Below are positions 7,720-20,340 of a stretch of 64,000 bases of DNA, in pieces. Each line of letters begins with the position of its first letter. Position 1 is the first letter of the stretch. The position numbers and the translations under genes were made by a program. The notes below the pieces were generated by a model. It was not told the DNA's origin. It did no database searches and worked only from the letters and a program-made list of their open reading frames with translations. This stretch comes from Rutidosis leptorrhynchoides (lineage: Eukaryota > Streptophyta > Magnoliopsida > Asterales > Asteraceae), in assembly GCF_046630445.1 (NCBI RefSeq), contig NC_092335.1:4755501-4819500 (forward strand). The letters are read 5' to 3'.

Positions 7720-10700
7720 ATGGCACCGACTACTCGACACACCGTGAATATGAATGAAGAGGAATTCCGTACTTTTCTAGCTTCAAACATAGCCGCAGTA
7801 CAGGCTGCGCTACATACCAACAATAACCTTGGATCTAGCAGTACAGGAAATCGTGTAGTATGCACCTACAAAGAATTCACTGCCTGCAAACCTTTGGAAT
7901 TTAATGGAACCGAAGGACCGATCGGATTAAAGCGGTGGACCGAGAAGGTCGAATCGGTGTTTGCCATAAGTAAGTGTACTGAAGAGGACAAAGTGAAGTA
8001 CGCTACGCATACCTTCACAGGTTCTGCGTTAACATGGTGGAATACCTATCTAGAGCAAGTGGGACAAGACGATGCGTACGCACTACCGTGGTCAGCATTC
8101 AAGCACTTGATGAACGAGAAGTACCGTCCCAGAACCGAGGTCAATAAGCTCAAGACAGAACTTAGAGGGTTACGAACCCAAGGATTTGATATTACCACGT
8201 ACGAAAGATGATTCACAGAATTGTGCCTATTGTGTCCGGGAGCATTTGAAGATGAGGAAGAGAAGATCGACGCGTTTGTGAAAGGATTACCGGAAAGAAT
8301 CCAAGAAGATATAAGTTCACACGAGCCCGCCTCCATACAACAGGCATGTAGAATGGCTCACAAACTAGTGAACCAGATTGAAGAAAGAATTAAAGAATAG
8401 ACTGCTGAAGAGGCCAATGTGAAGCAAGTCAAAAGAAAGTGGGAGGAAAACGGTGATAAGAATCACCAATACAACAACAACAGCAATTACAACAATAATC
8501 GCAACAATTATCCCAACAATCGCAACATCAATCGCAACTACAACAAACGGTCCAACAACAACAACAACAACAACAACAGCAACTACAACAATCATCCCAA
8601 CAACAATAATAACCGCAACAACAACAACAATCAGAAGCAGCTATGCCAGAGGTGTGAAAAGTATCACTCGGGGTTCTGCACCAAATTTTGCAACAAGTGT
8701 AAAAGAAATGGTCATAGCACGGCGAAGTGTGAGGTCTACGTACCAGGGGTTAATAGAACGAAAGGAACAAATGGTGTCAGAACGAGTAATGGCGGAGCAA
8801 GTAGTGTCGGAGCAAGTTATGCCAATGTAGTTTGTTATAAATGTGGAAAACCGGGCCACATTATTAGAAATTGCCCGAACCAGGAGAACACGAATGGACA
8901 AGGCCGCGGAAGAGTTTTCAATATTAATGCGGCAGAGGCACAGGAAGACCCGGAGCTTATTACGGGTACGTTTCTTATTGACAATAAATCTGCTTACGTT
9001 TTATTTGATTCGGGTGCGGATAGAAGCTATATGAGTAGAGATTTTTGTGCTAAATTAAGTTGTCCATTGACGCCTTTGAATAGTAAATTTTTACTCGAAT
9101 TAGCAAATGGTAAATTAATTTCAGCAGATAATATATGTCGGAATTGAGAAATTAAACTGGTTAGCGAAACATTTAAGATTGATTTGATACCAGTAGAGTT
9201 AGGGAGTTTTGATGTGATAATCGGTATGGACTGGTTGAAAGAAGTGAAAGCAGAGATCGTTTGTTACAAAAATGCAATTCGCATTATACGAGAAAAAGGA
9301 AAACCCTTAATGGTGTACGGAGAAAAGGGCAACACGAAGCTACATGTTATTAGTAATTTGAAGGCACAAAAACTAATAAGAAAAGGTTGCTATGCTGTTC
9401 TAGCACACGTCGAGAAAGTACAAACTGAAGAAAAGAGCATCAATGATGTTCCCATTGTAAAAGAATTTCCCGATGTATTTTCGAAAGAATTACCGGGATT
9501 ACCCCCACATCGATCCGTTGAATTTCAAATAGATCTTGTACCAGGAGCTGCACCAATAGCTCGTGCTCCTTACAGACTCGCACCCAGCGAGATGAAAGAA
9601 CTGCAAAGCCAATTACAAGAACTTTTAGAGCGTGGTTTCATTCGACCAAGCACATCACCGTGGGGAGCTCCTGTTTTGTTTGTCAAGAAGAAAGATGGTA
9701 CATTCAGGTTGTGTATCGACTACCGAGAGTTGAACAAACATACCATCAAGAACCGCTACCCACTACCGAGAATCGATGACTTATTTGATCAACTACAAGG
9801 CTCGTCTGTTTATTCAAAGATTGACTTACGTTCCGGGTATCATCAAATGCGGGTGAAAGAAGATGATATTCCAAAGACTGCTTTCAGAACACGTTACGGT
9901 CATTACGAGTTTATGGTCATGCCGTTTGGTTTAAATAATGCACCAGCTGTGTTCATGGACCTTATGAACCGAGTGTGTGGACCATACCTTGACAAGTTTG
10001 TCATTGTTTTCATTGATGACATACTTATTTACTCAAAGAATGACCAAGAACACTGTGAACATTTGAGAAAGGTGTTAGAAGTATTGAGGAAGGAAGAATT
10101 GTACGCTAAGTTTTCAAAGTGTGCATTTTGGTTGGAAGAAGTTCAATTCCTCGGTCACATAGTGAACAAAGAAGGTATTAAGGTGGATCCGGCAAAGATA
10201 GAAACTGTTGAAAAGTGGGAAACCCCAAAAACTCCGAAACACATACGCCAGTTTTTAGGACTAGCTGGTTACTACAGAAGGTTCATCCAAGACTTTTCCA
10301 AAATAGCAAAACCCTTGACTGCATTAACGCATAAAGGGAAGAAATTTGAATGGAATGATGAATAAGAGAAAGCGTTTCAGTTATTGAAGAAAAAGCTAAC
10401 TACGGCACCTATATTGTCATTGCCTGAAGGGAATGATGATTTTTTGATTTATTGTGACGCATCAAAGCAAGGTCTCGGTTGTGTATTAATGCAACGAACG
10501 AAGGTGATTGCTTATGCGTCTAGACAATTGAAGATTCACGAACAAAATTATACGACGCATGATTTGGAATTAGGCGCGGTTGTTTTTGCATTAAAGACTT
10601 GGAGGCACTACTTATATGGGGTCAAAAGTATTATATATACCGATCACAAAAGTCTTCAACACATATTTAATCAGAAACAACTGAATATGAGGCAGCGTAG

Positions 10701-12294
10701 GTGGATTGAATTATTGAATGATTGCGACTTTGAGATTCGTTACCACCCGGGGAAGGCAAATGTGGTAGCCGATGCCTTGAGCAGGAAGGACAGAGAACCC
10801 ATTCGAGTAAAATCTATGAATATAATGATTCATAATAACCTTACTACTCAAATAAAGGAGGCGCAACAAGGAGTTTTAAAAGAGGGAAATTTAAAGGATG
10901 AAATACCCAAAGGATCGGAGAAGCATCTTAATATTCGGGAAGACGGAACCTGGTATAGGGCTGAAAGGATTTGGGTACCAAAATTTGGAGATATGAGAGA
11001 AATGGTACTTAGAGAAGCTCATAAAACCAGATACTCAATACATCCTGGAACGGGGAAGATGTACAAGGATCTCAAGAAACATTTTTGGTGGCCAGGTATG
11101 AAAGCCGGTGTTGCTAAATACGTAGGAGAATGTTTGACGTGTTCTAAAGTCAAAGCTGAGCATCAGAAACCATCAGGTCTACTTCAACAACCCGAAATCC
11201 CGGAATGGAAATGGGAAAACATTACCATGGATTTCATCACTAAATTGCCAAGGACTGCAAGTGGTTTTGATACTATTTGGATAATAGTTGATCGTCTCAC
11301 CAAATCAGCACACTTCCTACCAATAAGAGAAGATGACAAGATGGAGAAGTTAGCACGACTGTATTTGAAGGAAGTAATCTCCAGACATGGAATACCAATC
11401 TCTATTATCTCTGATAGGGATGGCAGATTTATTTCAAGATTCTGGCAGACATTACAGCAAGCATTAGGAACTCGTCTAGACATGAGTACTGCCTATCATC
11501 CACAAACTGATGGGCAGAGCGAAAGGACGATACAAACGCTTGAAGACATGCTACGAGCATGTGTTATTGATTTCAGAAACAGTTGGGATCGACATCTACC
11601 GTTAGCAGAATTTTCCTACAACAACAGCTACCATTCAAGCATTGAGATGGCGCCGTTTGAAGCACTTTATGGTAGAAAGTGCAGGTCTCCGATTTGTTGG
11701 AGTGAAGTGGGGGATAGACAGATTACGGGTCCGGAGATTATACAAGAAACTACCGAGAAGATCATCCAAATTCAACAACGGTTGAAAACCGCCCAAAGTC
11801 GACAAAAGAGCTACGCTGAAATTAAAAGAAAAGATATAGAATTTGAAATTGGAGAGATGGTCATGCTTAAAGTTGCACCTTGGAAAGGCATTGTTCGATT
11901 TGGTAAACGAGGGAAATTAAATCCAAGGTATATTGGACCATTCAAGATTATTGATCGTGTCGGACCAGTAGCTTACCGACTTGAGTTACCTCAACAACTC
12001 GCGGCTGTACATAACACTTTCCACGTCTCGAATTTGAAGAAATGTTTTGCTAAAGAAGATCTCACTATTCCGTTAGATGAAATCCAAATCAACGAAAAAC
12101 TCCAATTCATCGAAGAACCCGTCGAAATAATGGATCGTGAGGTTAAAAGACTTAAGCAAAACAAGATACCAATTGTTAAGGTTCGATGGAATGCTCGTAG
12201 AGGACCCGAGTTCACCTGGGAGCATGAAGATCAGATGAAGAAGAAATACCCGCATCTATTTCCAGAAGATTCGTCAACACCTTCAACAGCTTAA
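7720..12294 (+). pseudogene. gag-pol polyprotein of element A (Tekay-type), four nonsense codons
   Basis: One reading frame of 1525 codons, chosen from the ATG at 7720 that begins the conserved gag (MAPTTRHTV). Stops are at 8209 TGA, 8398 TAG, 9145 TGA and 10363 TAA; there is no frameshift. Order: gag; an Asn-rich stretch (8455-8635); zinc knuckles CNKCKRNGHSTAKC and CYKCGKPGHIIRNC; protease with FDSGAD (about 9005); RT with [10 protein letters not shown] (about 10012-10041); RNase H with YCDASKQG (about 10450); integrase with its HHCC zinc site and DDE core (about 11040-11700); and a C-terminal chromodomain (about 12110-12280). It would make the enzymes for reverse transcription and integration, with the chromodomain guiding targeting. 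Each stop fits one C-to-T change (CGA, CAG, CGA, CAA), as methylated DNA tends to suffer. Confidence 0.93.
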
Positions 12295-12329
12295 AATTTC
12301 GGGACGAAATTTATTTAACGGGTAGGTAC
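12294..12329 (+). promoter_or_regulatory. Inverted repeat and PPT-like end of element A
   Basis: AAATTTCG-GGA-CGAAATTT is a perfect 8-bp inverted repeat. After a short T-rich stretch comes AACGGGTAGGTAC, directly against the 3' LTR. This is the polypurine-tract position, although the tract is interrupted by T and C. Element B ends in the same way (45533-45568). Confidence 0.6.
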
Positions 12330-15300
12330 TGTAGTGACCCGAACTTTTCCATGTTTATATATATTAATTGAGATTGATATTTACATGATTAAATGTTTCC
12401 AACATGTTAAGCAATCAAACTTGTTAAGACTTGATTAATTGAAATATGTTTCATATAGACAATTGACCACCCAAGTTGACCGGCGATTCACGAACGTTAA
12501 AACTTGTGAAAACGACATGACGATATATATATGGATATACATATGGTTAACATGAGATTATGATAAGTAAGTATCTCCATAAGTATATTAACAATGAGTT
12601 ATATACATATAAACAAGACTACTAACTTAAGGATTTCGAAACGAGACATATATGTAACGATTATCGTTGTAACGACATTTAAATGTATATATATCATATT
12701 AAGATATATTAATATATCATAATATCATGATAATATAATAATTTAACATCTCATTAGATATAATAAACAATGGGTTAACAACATTAATTGAGATCGTTAA
12801 CTTAAAGGTTTCAAAACAACACTTACATGTAACGACTAACGATGACTTAACGATTCAGTTAAAATGTATATACATGTAGTGTATTTAGATGTATTAAAAT
12901 ACTTTTGAAATACTTCAAGACATATATCAAAACACTCATACTTAACAAAAATGGTTACAGTTACTTTCCCATTCTTTTCTTTCATCAAGAATTCTAGTCG
13001 TATTCTTACCCGTATTATACACAGCTTCAAAACGTACTTACTATGGGTATATACCAATAGGAACTAGCATGGAATTCCACTCTTGATTATGTCATGTATG
13101 ACTAATCAATTTTAACTTCTACCATGAGCTAGTCAACTAACTAGAACTCCTTTTAACCCCACTCACCACTCACCAATTACCACTCATCATTCACTCCATT
13201 TCTCTTTCTAATTCTCTCTCAACACACACACACTATTATGAACGTATTTTTCCAGTAGTTAATCATCATCTTCATCAAAAATCACTTCAAGAATCAAGCT
13301 ATAATCATCATAGGAAGAACACTTCAAGAACACTTCAAAAATCCCTTCAAGTTTACTAATTTACTTCCAAGCTTTCTAATCCATTCCAAGTAATCATCTA
13401 AGATCAAGAAACCTTTGTTATATACAGTAGGTTATCTTTCTTATTCAAGGTAATATTCATATTCAAACTTTGATTCAATTTCTATAACTATAAACTATCT
13501 TAATTCGAGTAAAAATCTTACTTGAACTTGTTTTTGTGTCATGATCCTACTTCAAGAACTTTCAAGCCATCCAAGATCCTTTGAAGCTAGATCATTTCTT
13601 GTCACTTCCAGTAGGTTTACCTACTAAACTTGAGGTAGTAATGATGTTCATAACATCATTCGATTCATATATATAAAACTATCTTATTCGAAGGTTTAAA
13701 CTCGTAATCACTAGAACATAGTTTAGTTAATTCTAAACTTGTTCGCAAACAAAAGTTAATCCTTCTAACTTGACTTTTAAAATTAACTAAACACATGTTC
13801 TATATCTATATGATATGCTAACTTAATGATTTAAAACCTGGAAACACGAAAAACACCGTAAAACCGGATTTACACCGTCGTAGTAACACCGCGGGCTGTT
13901 TTGGGTTAGTTAATTAAAAACTATGATAAACTTTGATTTAAAAGTTATTATTCTGAGAAAATTATTTTTATTATGAACATGAAACTATATCCAAAAATTA
14001 TGGTTAAACTCAAAGTGGAAGTATGTTTTCTAAAATGGTCATCTAGACGTCGTTCTTTCGACTGAAATGACTACCTTTACAAAAACGACTTGTAACTTAT
14101 TTTTCTGACTATAAACCTATACTTTTTCTGTTTAGATTCATAAAATAGAGTTCAATAAGAAACCATAGCAATTTTATTCACTCAAAACGGATTTAAAATG
14201 AAGAAGTTATGGGTAAAACAAGATTGGATAATTTTTCTCATTTTAGCTACGTGAAAATTGGTAACAAATCTATTCCAACCAGAACTTAATCAACTTGTAT
14301 TGTATATTATGTAATCTTGAGATACCATAGACACGTATACAATGTTTCGACCTATCATGTCGACACATCTATATATATTTCGGAACAACCATAGACACTC
14401 TATATGTGAATGTTGGAGTTAGCTATACAGGGTTGAGGTTGATTCCAAAATATGTATAGTTTGAGTTGTGATCAATACTGAGATACGTATACACTGGGTC
14501 GTGGATTGATTCAAGATAATATTTATCGATTTATTTCTGTATATCTAACTGTGGACAACTAGTTGTAGGTTACTAACGAGGACAGCTGACTTAATAAACT
14601 TAAAACATCAAAATATATTAAAAGTGTTGTAAATATATTTTGAACATACTTTGATATATATGTATATATTGTTATAGGTTCGTGAATCAACCAGTGGCCA
14701 AGTCTTACTTCCCGACGAAGTAAAAATCTGTGAAAGTGAGTTATAGTCCCACTTTTAAAATCTAATATTTTTGGGATGAGAATACATGCAGGTTTTATAA
14801 ATGATTTACAAAATAGACACAAGTACGTGAAACTATATTCTATGGTTGAATTATCGAAATCGAATATGCTCCTTTTTATTAAGTCTGGTAATCTAAGAAT
14901 TAGGGAACAGACACCCTAATTGACGCGAATCCTAAAGATAGATCTATTGGGCCTAACAAACCCCATCCAAAGTACCGGATGCTTTAGTACTTCGAAATTT
15001 ATATCATATCCGAAGGGTGTCCCGGAATGATGGGGATATTCTTATATATGCATCTTGTTAATGTCGGTTACCAGGTGTTCACCATATGAATGATTTTTAT
15101 CTCTATGTATGGGATGTGTATTGAAATATGAAATCTTGTGGTCTATTGTTACGATTTGATATATATAGGTTAAACCTATAACTCACCAACATTTTTGTTG
15201 ACGTTTAAAGCATGTTTATTCTCAGGTGAATATTAAGAGCTTCCGCTGTTGCATACTAAAATAAGGACAAGATTTGGAGTCCATGTTTGTATGATATTGT

Positions 15301-15569
15301 GTAAAAACTGCATTCAAGAAACTGATTTCGATGTAACATATTTGTATTGTAAACCATTATGTAATGGTCGTGTGTAAACATGATATTTTAGATTATCATT
15401 ATTTGATAATCTACGTAAAGCTTTTTAAACCTTTATTTATGAAATAAAGGTTATGGTTTGTTTTAAAAATGAATGCATTCTTTGAAAAATGTCTCATATA
15501 GAGGTCAAAACCTCGCAACGAAATCAATTAATATGGAACGTTTTTAATCAATAAGAACGGGACATTTCA
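12330..15569 (+). repeat. 3' LTR of element A
   Basis: A 3240-bp copy of the 5' LTR with the same termini (TGTAGTGACCCG to ACATTTCA), followed by the duplication CTACG. It holds the same motifs: GATTCACGAAC near 12482, its reverse complement near 14680, hairpin and CTCAG at 15187-15225, and the U5 hairpin near 15505. Confidence 0.93.
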
Positions 15570-16743
15570 CTACGCACCTCCGATCAACATGAAACTTGAC
15601 CAACATACTTATATATGCTTATCTTTCATAGAAAAATTGTCGGATACCCGACCCGACCCCGTTGACTTTGACTTTCACCAAGTTTGACTTTTAGTCAAAC
15701 TTAACAAAACACTTATGCAATCGTTCTAATCTTACTTTATACTTGATTCTTGCATGAAACTTGACAATATGATTCACATGCTACATAATCGAGTCGTAAC
15801 AAGCCATAGGACTAATTGAACACATTTCGCCCGACCTTGTGTCGTAACCGGTTAATTGATACAACTTACTTGTTTAGGTCAAGGCTAAGCAACATTCATG
15901 CACACGTTTACTTTGTGAAGTACTTTTATATGCGTGCACCCGAGGTGAGATCATAGTCTCATCTTTTCAACAACTTTTATACTTTTAAATCATGGGATGA
16001 AAAACATATACGGTTTTATACTACATACTTTATACTTTGAACACAAGTACGAAAACAAACATTTCACAGTGAGTTAGAACAAAAAGCCTCAATTCAATTA
16101 TCATTAGTTACACTTGCAGGGTGTAAGCGAGAACTTATATTATGTGATCACATGGGCTTGACGAGCCTCATTCGGACGGTTCGCTACCGTCGGCGGATGA
16201 AATATATTTTCGGGTTTAGTGTATGTTCTAACACTACGTAACAGGGTACAAAACAGTTAAGTCTTGATAATTGGGTGCTCGCGAACGTATTTTTGGAATG
16301 CAAATGATTTGGATAATCAACGTTATGGAAATACAAAATCGTGTGGTTCAAAAATAACGTTTACAAATACACCTATGATTTCACCAACGTTTTTCGTTGA
16401 CAGTTTTCTATATGTTTCTCAGGTTCATACTTGGCTACTTGATACATGCATACGCTAGGGATAGCATCTTTGGATTCAAACTTAAAGCATACATACTTAC
16501 GCTATTTATAGCAACCGCGATTTTAAACTTATTATGTCGCAAGTTATTTCATTTATACTTATTAACTTTTGTAAACTTAAACTTGTTGTCAAACCATTTG
16601 GTAGCATAAAACTTTGCAAGTCATACACGTTTCAAATGAATGCGGCATAATTTTGGTCAAACGCGTCTCATTTAGGGACTATGACCACGTTACGGGACCT
16701 GAGTTGACGGCGCCGTCAATGACGATTTTGACGGGTCGTTACA
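15570..16743 (+). repeat. LTR family C, right fragment
   Basis: Continues the sequence of 2331-2480 after element A. It has the CAACG-TTTTT-CGTTG hairpin (16385-16399), the acceptor-like TTTCTCAG (ending 16422), and an end GACGGGTCGTTACA at 16743. No PBS follows, so it is either a 3' LTR or a solo LTR. Several short ORFs here look like chance. Confidence 0.65.
16385..16422 (+). promoter_or_regulatory. LTR C hairpin plus CTCAG
   Basis: CAACG-TTTTT-CGTTG stem-loop then TTTCTCAG. The innermost pair is G-C here, against A-T in LTR A and C-G in LTRs B and F. Confidence 0.5.
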
Positions 16744-18362
16744 GCAGTAATCTCATCATCATTATTTCGTTGTGACATCATTCATGGTTGAACCAGAAAT
16801 GGAAGATAGAAACTTAATAACAGCGATAAAATGATTATTTTTGGGTTGTGGTATTTACAGGTTTGTGGTGGTTTCTCAGGAGAAATAAAACGAATAACAC
16901 GATAAGGAGTAGTAGCAAGGTTGAAGGTGATCGTTAGCAAAAAAAATAAATAAATAAGAATAATAGTGGTTTCGAATGGTGGTTCGTGGTGGCTGCTTTG
17001 GGTCACGAAACTGTCAGAAACAGAAACATCTAAGTAGCAACGGTAGTAACAGTAAATGGTGGCTGTTTTGGGTCATCTTTCAAGTGGAAACAGAAAGAAA
17101 AACAGTTGGGTAGTAATAGTTTAAAGGGGTGGCGGTTGTGGTAGTTTTTGAGGGTTTCATGGTGATTCAAACACAATAGAAACACTAACTGTTAGCAGTA
17201 TCATAGTAAGGCATTTGATGGGTTGAGTGGTGGTGAGAGTGTTACGGTTGTTGGGTGAAGGTAGTGGCCAAATGATTAGTGATTCAGAGAATTAAGGGTG
17301 GTAGCAGTCGGGTCTTACGTGGTGGTGATCAATTAGTTTAATGATGGTGATGAAGGCGGTTGTATTGATAGAAGGTGGAGGTGGTAATCCGGTGGTGATG
17401 GAGGTGAGTTGGTTGTTTGGTGTCGATGAACAAACAGAAAACAGATGGAAAGAAAATAATGGAAATAATGATGGTGGTGGTCGTTGTTCTTAAGGAAGGA
17501 GAAGAAAGAAGAAAGTTAAAGATGGTGACGATAAGGTGGTGTGTGGTTTCAATGAAGGTGGTGATGGTTCGATGGGTTTGTGTTGGTGATCACGGTGGTT
17601 CAAGGTGGTGGTTTAGTTGTAGTCGTGGGTTTATGATGGTTGAGGTATCGGGTAACAACATTGAAAAAGTGGGTTATGGTTTTGTTGTAAGTCGAATAAG
17701 AAAGAGAGAAAAGAAATAGTGAAGGTGGTGAGGGATTCATGGTTGTCCAAGATGATCAAGCTAGGTGGATCGATGGGTGGTCGTTTAATATGATGAAGGT
17801 GGTGTGCTAAGAAGGACACAATAATAACATAAAGTAATATTATAATAACATATATATATCTATATATAAATATATATTACATTTAATAATAACATAAAGT
17901 AATATTATAATATTACTCATTTTATCAAATGAATGAAAAGTTAAGCAACATGTAGGTGAATGAATTGCAATTTAGAACAGTAAAGCAGCCATTGATTTGG
18001 CTAATTCTACCGACAGTTTTCACGGACTATTATTTTGTACTCCGTTGATAATTAGCGGCGGATAAAAGTACACGGAAAAATCTTAAATTTTTATATTAAA
18101 TTCATTTAATTATTTCTGTCATTAACTGTTTGAAACCTGATCAAAATGTTCGTGAATTATTTATTTTCTGTTCCAAATAATATGTACGGAGTACTAAGAT
18201 TTAAACTAAAAAGGTAAAAATATTTCTATCAAACCTAAAATCTTCGTAATCGATTTACGATCCAACTTTCATTTTAAATATTCATAAATTCATATTAGAT
18301 CTATATGAACACTATCGAAATGTCAACCGAGTGTTACTGACGTTTACTAATTAGGCTCGAAA

Positions 18363-18447
<85 letters not shown>

Positions 18448-18774
18448 ATACTTTTTTATATAATTTATTTTAATAATAAATTTTATTATTACTTATATTA
18501 TTTTTCATATTTATTTCTAACAATTAAGTCGTACATTATTTTTAATTATATTTTAAATTATTATATATATATATTTATATATTTAAATATATATGTATCT
18601 ATTTACAAATAGTTGTTCGTGAATCGTCGGGAATAGTCGAAGGGTAATTGCATATATGAAAACAGTTCAAAATTTTTGAGATTCAACATTACAGATTTTG
18701 CTTATCGTGTCAGAAATATGAAATCATATCGAGAATTTGGTTCAAAATAAGTCGAAATTTTTCGGGTCGTCACA
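16744..18774 (-). repeat. LTR family D, truncated (minus strand)
   Basis: The minus strand begins at 18774 with TGTGACGACCCG and follows LTR family B for long stretches: the head with GACACGATAAGCAAA, then GATTCACGAAC, then the segment with GTTACTGACGTTTACTAAT, then a CCACC-rich part (seen here as GGTGG-rich text, 16980-17800). A (TA)n array (18365-18442) interrupts it. It stops at the LTR C edge at 16743, so LTR C probably inserted into it. The ORFs at 17417-17719 and elsewhere in this stretch are GGT-repeat artefacts. Confidence 0.7.
18365..18442. repeat. (TA)n microsatellite
   Basis: About 78 bases of uninterrupted AT/TA inside LTR D. Confidence 0.95.
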
Positions 18775-19211
18775 AAATTGAATCAACAACAACAACAGAT
18801 TTGAAGCTATTTTATTCGTGTTCTTCGTTTTAAAAAGTCAAGGCGATTAGGTCCCCGGATCAGACGATTTGAGAAAATGTGAAAATGTAGAAGTGTTCAC
18901 AATCTCATCGTAAAACTATCTGCAAAATCTCAGTTCCTAAATGGAAGAAATGAGTTCGAATTTCAAGGTCAAATGTTCGAGAAAAAAATCAACTGTTTGT
19001 GTTCATCATTAAATTCATGAATTATGTGATGATTTAGCTTCAGTTAATGATGCACGAGTGTTTATGGATTGTTTTTGAACAACTTTGACGAATGAATCAC
19101 AGTTTGAAAGTATTTGATTAGAAAAATCACTATTCACATTCATATGAATACCATCACTCGCTATTGTTCATCACCAGTACAATTTAATAAAAGCTAATCA
19201 CAATTTATGTT
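18775..19211. other. Non-coding gap, nothing recognised
   Basis: AT-rich text between LTR D and the minisatellite. I see no ORF, terminal repeat or promoter signal. Confidence 0.5.
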
Positions 19212-19368
19212 AAAACTCAATCATGTGATTCTGCATGTCAATCACATGTAATTGTAAAAGTCAATCATATGTGATTATAAAAACTCAATCACATGTGATT
19301 CTGCATGACAGTCACATGTGAATAACATGTGATTGTAAAACCCAATCACATGTGATTCTGCATGTCAA
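19212..19368. repeat. E-box-rich degenerate minisatellite
   Basis: Diverged units of roughly 45 bp built from the palindrome AATCACATGTGATT and the spacers CTGCATGTC and GTAAAA. CA(C/T)ATGTG or close variants occur about seven times. The core is a CANNTG E-box of the type bound by bHLH factors. It lies about 1 kb upstream of the host gene ATG; any regulatory role is inference. Confidence 0.7.
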
Positions 19369-19432
19369 ATCCAACCACACTGAGATTTGTCCCTTGAATC
19401 TCAACTTAATTTAAGGATGCAAATGAATATAA

Positions 19433-19435
<3 letters not shown>

Positions 19436-19519
<84 letters not shown>
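19436..19519. repeat. (TA)n microsatellite
   Basis: About 84 bases of TA dinucleotides upstream of the host gene. Confidence 0.95.
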
Positions 19520-19523
<4 letters not shown>

Positions 19524-19659
19524 TGTGTGTGCAAGATTCAAAAGTATAAATGGTGTGTGAAAAAGGCGTCATCTTAGTTACGTTTTATTTTTTGAAAGTC
19601 AAGTTGTCGGCATTATTCAGCGGGATATTGATCACTTTCGCGGTCATTTGTCACACACG

Positions 19660-19925
19660 CACGTATGTATTTTCGGGAATAAACCCGAATCACATTGCAG
19701 GAACACGATCCTTAAACCATCTTGAGGGGCAGGCGAACTGGATTTGAATCCTCAATGGATTCGAGAAAAACCCCCTTAAGGTCAATCTCAAGCTCCATAT
19801 TTTAGACAAATTAATTAAGAAAATGAGCTGAACTAGGCTCGAACTCACGACTTCAAACTCAATTTCAAATATAAGGAATGGGTGGTAATATAAGGAATAG
19901 AGATACCACTGACTAGAAGCGATGT
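19660..19925 (-). mobile_element. Possible tRNA-derived SINE fragment
   Basis: On the minus strand, TAGTCAGTGG (near 19915-19906) resembles a Pol III A box and GAGTTCGAGCC (near 19845) a B box. They are about 60 bases apart, wider than usual, and a GGATTCAAATCC box follows. No clear tail or target duplication was found, so this could be a decayed SINE or chance. Confidence 0.3.
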
Positions 19926-20029
19926 GTTTCTTAGTTCTGTTAAGTTTCTTTTAAATTGATAAATAAATAAATATAAATAAAATATACTAATATATACTCC
20001 ATATTTTATATTGTAAGTAAGTGAAAGAG

Positions 20030-20109
20030 CCGAGTGCGAGTGTGAGTGTGAGTGTGAGTGTGAGTGTGTGTGTGAGTGACGATAAGACAAACATCACAGT
20101 CGTCGTTCG

Positions 20110-20143
<34 letters not shown>
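20030..20143. repeat. (GTGA/GAGT)n microsatellite and poly-T upstream of the host gene
   Basis: GTGAGT/GTGTGA repeats at about 20038-20078, followed by 33 T at 20111-20143. Both lie in the proximal promoter or 5' leader of the gene at 20341. Confidence 0.9.
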
Positions 20144-20144
<1 letters not shown>

Positions 20145-20340
20145 AGCATCCGCATTTTACGCTCCCATAATCTCACCACTACTACTTCACTCTCACTTTT
20201 CTTCCCTTTTTACTAAATAATCACACTCACCCCTTTAACTAAAAATCGTCGTTCACCCTGGCTAATTATAATCAGTCGTTTTCGTAAAATTGTGTTTTAG
20301 TTTTTCTTTTATATATATATATAAAAATATAATTTAGGAT

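Larger units (their letters stand above)
2481..15569 (+). mobile_element. Gypsy/Tekay chromovirus, element A (13.1 kb)
   Basis: A full-length element with two LTRs of 3253 and 3240 bp, flanked by the 5-bp duplication CTACG (2476-2480 and 15570-15574). Order: LTR, PBS, acidic leader ORF, F-box-like ORF, gag-protease-RT-RNase H-integrase-chromodomain, PPT-like end, LTR. The 13-bp LTR length difference is accounted for by an 11-bp and a 2-bp indel near 3350-3400. Substitutions are roughly 1-2 % by eye, so the insertion is moderately young. Coding capacity is broken (four nonsense codons in gag-pol, one frameshift in the leader ORF). A C-terminal chromodomain places it among chromoviruses; Tekay is the best clade guess. 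Confidence 0.93.

Noticed and set aside
8365-8595. Minus-strand Val/Ile-rich ORF
   Set aside because: Antisense shadow of the Asn-rich gag tract.
17417-17719. 100-codon ORF with Val/Met/Gly runs
   Set aside because: Lies in the GGTGG-rich part of the reversed LTR D; no domain, no conservation evident.
19212-19368. CRISPR-like repeat array
   Set aside because: Units are diverged and palindromic without unique spacers, in a plant genome; it is a minisatellite.
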